Shown: positions 6,984-10,191 of the stretch, piece by piece
Numbering within the stretch: position 1 is the stretch's first letter
How the letters are laid out: each line of letters opens with the position of its first letter
Assembly (NCBI GenBank): GCA_021811925.1
Contig: JAKAPY010000050.1
Location: 1-10,191, forward strand
Origin: Thermoplasmata archaeon
Lineage (GTDB): Archaea; Thermoplasmatota; Thermoplasmata; Sysuiplasmatales; Sysuiplasmataceae
DNA length: 10,191 nt
Reading direction: 5' to 3'
Made by a program: the position numbers and the translations under genes
Notes under the pieces: model-generated
What the model saw: only the letters and a program-made list of their open reading frames with translations
The model's database searches: none
Told to the model about the DNA's origin: nothing

Positions 6984-8201
6984 ATGGCCAATGTTCAATT
7001 CTGCCCCGTTTGTGGTTACGCCCTGAAGAAAGTGGAAAACCAGTGCGGCAGATGCGGAGAATCAATCGGAGAAAAGGTTGAGCAGCCGAGACAGGCCCCC
7101 AAGCAACAGAGCCGCTCTGACCGTTTCCAGGGAACTTATTCCATTGAAGCGATATCAATGCGCGGTGACATGCAGGGAAATACGGCGGCTCCCATGCACC
7201 TGCCCGATTACGGAGTCAGGGAAGTCAACGAGAAACAGTCCAGATACGAAGAACGGGGCGGAAGCGTCCATGAACTGCAGAAGGAACTGAGAGACCTGAA
7301 CGAGAGGATAGCAAGGATTGACGAGGAGAAGAAGAACGATCCGCAGGGTTCGCGTGGACAGGTGCCATCAACACCGGCTGTTTCATTCAAATCGGATGTG
7401 GTTAGGCACCTCAGGAGAAGGAGCGACAGCGAATTCAAGGCGCTTGTTGCAGCACACGTGTCCGCAATCCGCGGCAACCTGCTCTCAAGGAAGGTGAGTG
7501 GAAATGGACAGTCCTCGGTCTTTCACAAATTCATCGACGATAAGCTTGTGAGTCCGGGTGTTTTCGATAGTTCTGTCACACTCTTTGTCGGGCCCTCCGG
7601 TTCAATGAAGTCGACAATGGCAGCTTACACCGCTGCCCAGATGGCCAAGTACACGGGTGGCAGGGTGCTTTACCTTCTTCTCGACGAGGACAGGACAAAG
7701 TTTGAGACCAGGCTGGGGCAGCTTAACATAATGACGAAGAAGGAAGGCTCGATAAGGGTTGTCGACAGCCTGGAAGTCAGGGAAAAGACAACAGACCTGC
7801 CTGGAAACTGGCGGCGTGTCATGATGGAATATGTCAGGAGAGAATTTGAAAGGGATGCTTTCGAATTCATCGTTGTGGACAACATAAATGCAATACACTC
7901 CATGGTCAGCAACGAAAGGGAGAGGAGTGCAACATTCGAATTCTTCGACTGGCTGAGAGAACTTGGCCTCACTTCCATAGTGATAAAGGAAGGGGATTAC
8001 TCAAAGACGGTAAGGGGAAAGGCTGCAGAAGCCTATCTTGCTGACGGCGTCGTCCAGTTCCACAGAAGAAAGAGGTACGATGGCAGCCTTGTCCCCATGT
8101 TCAGGGTCCTAAAAATGAGGGGAGCGGAGATAGACAGCAAATATTACGCTCTTCAGGTCTCTTCTGGAAACCTGAGGTTTGTGCCTGCGGTTGAGGCATG
8201 A
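6984..8201 (+). CDS. Zinc-ribbon, coiled-coil KaiC-like ATPase 3
   Basis: A 405-residue protein with three parts. First, an N-terminal zinc ribbon with CPVCG and CGRCG (C7, C10, C21, C24). Next, a Gln/Arg-rich, probably disordered linker and a short coiled coil (about 95-118, ELQKELRDLNERI region). Last, a KaiC-type ATPase domain from about 180. Walker A is GPSGSMKS (203-210), again with Met before the Lys. Strand 2 ends in LLLDED (acidic residues about 234-236), Walker B is FIVVDN (D299), and the closing VLKMRG motif is intact (376-380). The ATG at 6984 follows GAGG with a 3-base gap; a TTG at 6975 overlapping the previous stop is an alternative. It lies 5 bases after ATPase 2 and so is almost certainly co-transcribed. 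The ribbon and coil suggest docking to a protein or nucleic acid. Its last 49 bases overlap galT end to end. Confidence 0.88.
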   Translation: MANVQFCPVCGYALKKVENQCGRCGESIGEKVEQPRQAPKQQSRSDRFQGTYSIEAISMRGDMQGNTAAPMHLPDYGVREVNEKQSRYEERGGSVHELQKELRDLNERIARIDEEKKNDPQGSRGQVPSTPAVSFKSDVVRHLRRRSDSEFKALVAAHVSAIRGNLLSRKVSGNGQSSVFHKFIDDKLVSPGVFDSSVTLFVGPSGSMKSTMAAYTAAQMAKYTGGRVLYLLLDEDRTKFETRLGQLNIMTKKEGSIRVVDSLEVREKTTDLPGNWRRVMMEYVRREFERDAFEFIVVDNINAIHSMVSNERERSATFEFFDWLRELGLTSIVIKEGDYSKTVRGKAAEAYLADGVVQFHRRKRYDGSLVPMFRVLKMRGAEIDSKYYALQVSSGNLRFVPAVEA

Positions 8202-9226
8202 GAATCCACAGTCGACTGTTTTGAATCGGCTGTCTGGCCGGAAAGCTGAATGGCCGCGCTTTCAGGAGAGAGCGTGTTTATGTAGAAGCCTGTCCCCCTT
8301 TCAAAGCCGGCAACCTTGCTTACCCTTGGCGTGATCTCGAGATGCCAGTGGTAGAAGACGTGATCCCTCCCGTTCACTGGCGCCGTGTGTATGTAGAAAT
8401 TATACGGCGGGTCGTCGAGAATGTTGTAGAGGGCGTTCAGGCTCCTTCTCAGTATGTCTGCAAGTTCCGGTATTTCGGCCTCGCTTATGCTTGTGAAGCT
8501 TGGCATGTGCCTTCTTGGAAGTATCATCATCTCATAGGGATACTTCGAAGCATACGGCGTGATGCAGACGAATGAGCTGTTCTGGAACACCACCCTCTTG
8601 CCCTCATTCTGCTCCGCGTTGATAATGGCGTCATAGATGCATTCGCCGCCCATGTCGGTATAGTAGTTGTCCGCTCCCCTCAGTTCGGATGCCACCTGGA
8701 CCGGGATCATGGGCGTAGCTATGAGTTGGCTGTGTGGATGTTCCAGCGACGCGCCTGCCTCCGCGCCGTGGTTCTCGAATACGATGGTGTACTTGAATCG
8801 CCTGTCCCTGGACAGGTCGGAAAGCCTGTACTTGTACATCTCGAGAACCTCCTTCACCTGGCTGACAGGCAGGAGTGCGAGCGGCTTGTCATGCTCAGGC
8901 GATTCTATTATCACTTCATGGCAGCCAATTCCGCTCATGCTGCTGAATATTGAGTTCGAATGCTTCTCTACCGATCCCTCGATCCTGAGAGCTGGAAACT
9001 TGTTTGGTATTGTCCTTATCCACCATCCGGGCGTATCCGTCTGCGTCCCTGCCTCCCTGAAAGCGTAAATCTCCGGAGGGGTCTGCTTTTCATTACCTGA
9101 GCAGAAAACACAGGTGCCGTTCTGGATCTTCAGATGTGTGCGGATGAAATCCTTCGGGCGCTTTGCTCTCTCCTCGGATATCACGACCCAAGTGTCCGTG
9201 ACATAGTCCTTCCTGATTTCAGACAA
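8153..9226 (-). CDS. galT: Galactose-1-phosphate uridylyltransferase
   Basis: Transfers UMP between UDP-glucose and galactose-1-phosphate in the Leloir pathway; cytosolic. The HIT-superfamily active site HPHSQ is at 163-167, with H165 the expected nucleotide-accepting residue. CVFC (39-42) supplies the cysteine pair of the structural metal site. The second half carries FYHWHLEITPR (291-301) and GFERGTGFYINTLSPE (307-322), the typical end of the family. Residues from about 329 to 357 form an extra Ser/Thr-rich tail; its last 16 codons or so run antisense to the end of ATPase 3. TTG at 9226 is the only usable start, since a stop lies four codons upstream; AGAGGG ends 3 bases before it. No galactokinase or epimerase is visible nearby, so in this window it is a stand-alone metabolic gene. 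Confidence 0.95.
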   Translation of the reverse strand: MSEIRKDYVTDTWVVISEERAKRPKDFIRTHLKIQNGTCVFCSGNEKQTPPEIYAFREAGTQTDTPGWWIRTIPNKFPALRIEGSVEKHSNSIFSSMSGIGCHEVIIESPEHDKPLALLPVSQVKEVLEMYKYRLSDLSRDRRFKYTIVFENHGAEAGASLEHPHSQLIATPMIPVQVASELRGADNYYTDMGGECIYDAIINAEQNEGKRVVFQNSSFVCITPYASKYPYEMMILPRRHMPSFTSISEAEIPELADILRRSLNALYNILDDPPYNFYIHTAPVNGRDHVFYHWHLEITPRVSKVAGFERGTGFYINTLSPESAAIQLSGQTADSKQSTVDSHASTAGTNLRFPEET

Positions 9227-9254
9227 TTGCCCTCTTCACTTCCTGGCCCGCATG

Positions 9255-9264
9255 TATGTTAATA
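9255..9264 (-). promoter_or_regulatory. Probable TATA box of galT
   Basis: Read on the minus strand the sequence is TATTAACATA. Its centre lies about 25 bases before 9235, giving a leader of roughly 10 bases that still includes the AGAGGG ribosome site at 9230-9235. Confidence 0.4.
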
Positions 9265-9320
9265 CTTCCTCGTAGCAGAACATAAGTGTATGGAGAAAGC
9301 GCATCTATTTGACGTCCGAA

Positions 9321-9342
9321 TAATAAAGACAGATATTTATTA
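9321..9342. repeat. AT-rich inverted repeat
   Basis: TAATAAA (9321-9327) and TTTATTA (9336-9342) are perfectly complementary, with an 8-base spacer. It lies between the divergent galT and receiver genes, outside both core promoters, and looks like an operator for a dimeric regulator. Confidence 0.5.
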
Positions 9343-9349
9343 GTTTATG

Positions 9350-9372
9350 ACCATGATAGTATATACCATGGT
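9350..9372. repeat. Inverted repeat with TATA-like palindromic centre
   Basis: ACCATG (9350-9355) and CATGGT (9367-9372) are complementary across 11 bases. The interior holds the self-complementary GTATATAC (9359-9366), and ACCATGGT at 9365-9372 is itself a palindrome. It could be an operator, or a second, distal promoter element for the receiver-nfo unit. No convincing gene begins right after it; a 16-codon frame at 9347-9397 is probably chance. Confidence 0.45.
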
Positions 9373-9470
9373 GATATTCCCAGTCCATTGGCATTAAGAC
9401 AGGAAATCTGAAAAAACGAGGTGGAGTAGACGCCCAAGGTTGCGTTTTTGCGCATGGAGAGTAGATCGTA

Positions 9471-9478
9471 TTTTATAA
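9471..9478 (+). promoter_or_regulatory. Probable TATA box of the receiver-nfo unit
   Basis: TTTTATAA is a strong archaeal TATA match. Transcript start about 25 bases on falls at 9499-9506, at or just before the ATG at 9506, so the messenger is probably leaderless or nearly so. Confidence 0.55.
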
Positions 9479-9505
9479 AGATACTAAATTGACCTTTACC
9501 GGGAG

Positions 9506-9871
9506 ATGTATGAGTTGAATGTCTTGGTTGTGGACGATTCTTCCCTCACTAGGGCGGCAATGGTTGCAGCGCTGGAGGCCTACGATCATCGTGTGATTGC
9601 AGAGGGCAAGGATGGAAACGAGGCTGTCGCGCTTTACAAGGAGAAGAAGCCCGATGTTGTATTGCTCGATCTGGCGATGCCTAACAAAGATGGCCTGGAG
9701 GCAATCAAGGAGATATTGGAGTTTGATCCCAAGGCAAACATAGTTGCCGTAAGCGCACTTTACGACAGGACCATGCAGAAGCGGGCTGTCGAACTTGGTG
9801 CCAGAGCTTATATTGTGAAGCCGTTCGAGCTCTCGGAACTCGTCGCGGTCATGTCCAAATTCCAGCAATAG
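9506..9871 (+). CDS. CheY-like single-domain response regulator
   Basis: A stand-alone receiver domain of 121 residues with every conserved position: acidic pair D10-D11 (LVVDDS), phospho-acceptor D55 (VLLDLAMPNKDG), S83 at the switch position (AVSAL), aromatic switch residue Y102, and K105 in IVKPF. There is no output domain, so like CheY it would act by protein contact, or pass phosphate on. It may take phosphate from a histidine kinase such as the orphan one at 1316-5257; this pairing is an inference from co-presence only. The ATG at 9506 directly abuts GGGAG, consistent with a leaderless or very short leader; TTG at 9515 is an alternative. It is 15 bases before nfo and probably co-transcribed. 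No flagellar or chemotaxis genes are seen in the window. Confidence 0.93.
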   Translation: MYELNVLVVDDSSLTRAAMVAALEAYDHRVIAEGKDGNEAVALYKEKKPDVVLLDLAMPNKDGLEAIKEILEFDPKANIVAVSALYDRTMQKRAVELGARAYIVKPFELSELVAVMSKFQQ

Positions 9872-9886
9872 GCGGGATGCAGGGAG

Positions 9887-10191
9887 ATGTGGCTGGGGGC
9901 GCATGTCGGCATTGGTGGCGGTTACAGCAACGCTGTCACTTCAGGGGTAGGGATGGCAGCCGACGCAATTCAGATTTTCACCAGGAACCAGATGCAGTGG
10001 AAGGCAAAACCCGTTGATGACGGAGCGGCAAAGCGGTTCAGAGAGGATTTCAAGGCAAGCAAACTGAAAGCGGTTGTAGCGCACGGTTCGTATCTCACCA
10101 ACCTGGCGAGCCCCGAAAAGAAAGCGCTGAAGACATCCATTGAGGCTGTTCTGGACGAGATAGACAGGTGTGAAAATCTTGGGTTAGGCAC
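9887..10191 (+). CDS. nfo: Endonuclease IV (AP endonuclease), N-terminal part
   Basis: The first 101 or so codons of a deoxyribonuclease IV; the frame is open at the right edge, so the rest of this roughly 280-residue TIM-barrel enzyme lies outside. It cuts DNA 5' of abasic sites in base-excision repair, using a three-zinc centre. The opening MWLGAHVGIGGG matches the family's LGAHVS-GG start, followed by the ADAIQIFTRNQMQWKAKP block (residues about 26-43) and VVAHGSYLTNLASP (about 64-77), whose H67 is an expected zinc ligand. The ATG at 9887 abuts GGGAG with no spacing, as in the preceding receiver gene; the earlier ATG at 9877 is in another frame. One oddity is Gly at residue 8, where most relatives have Ser. 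Confidence 0.93.
   Translation, partial: MWLGAHVGIGGGYSNAVTSGVGMAADAIQIFTRNQMQWKAKPVDDGAAKRFREDFKASKLKAVVAHGSYLTNLASPEKKALKTSIEAVLDEIDRCENLGLG

Noticed and set aside
5516..8201. The idea that the ATPases are RadA/Rad51-type recombinases, or ArlH in an archaellum operon.
   Set aside because: There are no recombinase DNA-binding loops or helix-hairpin-helix domain, and no archaellum genes nearby. The KMRG-type ending and GGGIP opening fit KaiC-like ATPases better.
9347..9397. A 16-codon plus-strand frame inside the palindromic region.
   Set aside because: It has no ribosome site, and its content is explained by the palindromes.
9473..9904. Minus-strand frame of 143 codons opposite the receiver gene.
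   Set aside because: The plus strand encodes a complete receiver domain with all conserved residues, so the minus frame is a shadow.
1..10191. CRISPR arrays, tRNA/rRNA genes, insertion sequences or toxin-antitoxin pairs.
   Set aside because: No regularly spaced repeats, cloverleaf or conserved RNA blocks, transposase motifs or matched small-gene pairs were seen.

Overview
The window looks like an archaeal chromosome segment, most plausibly from the Thermoplasmata; the lineage is an inference from gene content, not a measured result. Supporting signs are three single-domain KaiC/RAD55-type ATPases in a row, an endonuclease IV typical of archaea, AT-rich TATA-like boxes about 25 bases before expected transcript starts, ribosome sites of the GGAGGTGAT type, and several GTG/TTG starts. 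Genes are dense. No tRNA, rRNA, CRISPR array, insertion sequence or phage gene was found.

Layout: (1) 1-110 is an AT-rich flank with an inverted repeat. (2) 111-338 (-) is a small unknown protein, divergent from an RNase Z-like metallo-beta-lactamase-fold hydrolase at 536-1261 (+). (3) 1316-5257 (-) is a very large soluble histidine kinase of about 1313 residues, with about six tandem GAF-like modules ahead of one HisKA/HATPase core. (4) 5258-5515 is a divergent control region with palindromes and a good promoter/ribosome site for the following operon. (5) 5516-8201 (+) is a tight operon of three different KaiC-like ATPases: a minimal one with a basic tail, a KaiC-like one, and one with a zinc ribbon and coiled coil at the N terminus. 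(6) 8153-9226 (-) is galactose-1-phosphate uridylyltransferase (galT), whose end overlaps the end of the third ATPase. (7) 9227-9505 is a divergent control region with two AT-rich palindromes. (8) 9506-9871 (+) is a stand-alone CheY-like receiver, followed 15 bases later by endonuclease IV (nfo), which runs off the right edge.

The most interesting part is 1316-8201. A multi-sensor histidine kinase and a three-ATPase operon are transcribed away from a shared 258-bp region, and a single-domain receiver lies about 1.3 kb beyond the operon. In cyanobacteria KaiC talks to histidine kinases (SasA, CikA), and archaeal KaiC relatives such as ArlH act as ATP-dependent switches. I infer a KaiC-like/two-component signalling module. 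The three ATPases appear to have split the active site: the first has a normal P-loop but lacks the usual acidic residue after strand 2, while the second and third keep acidic residues there but have Met for the Gly before the P-loop Lys. This suggests a mixed oligomer rather than three interchangeable enzymes. The galT and nfo genes look like housekeeping neighbours.
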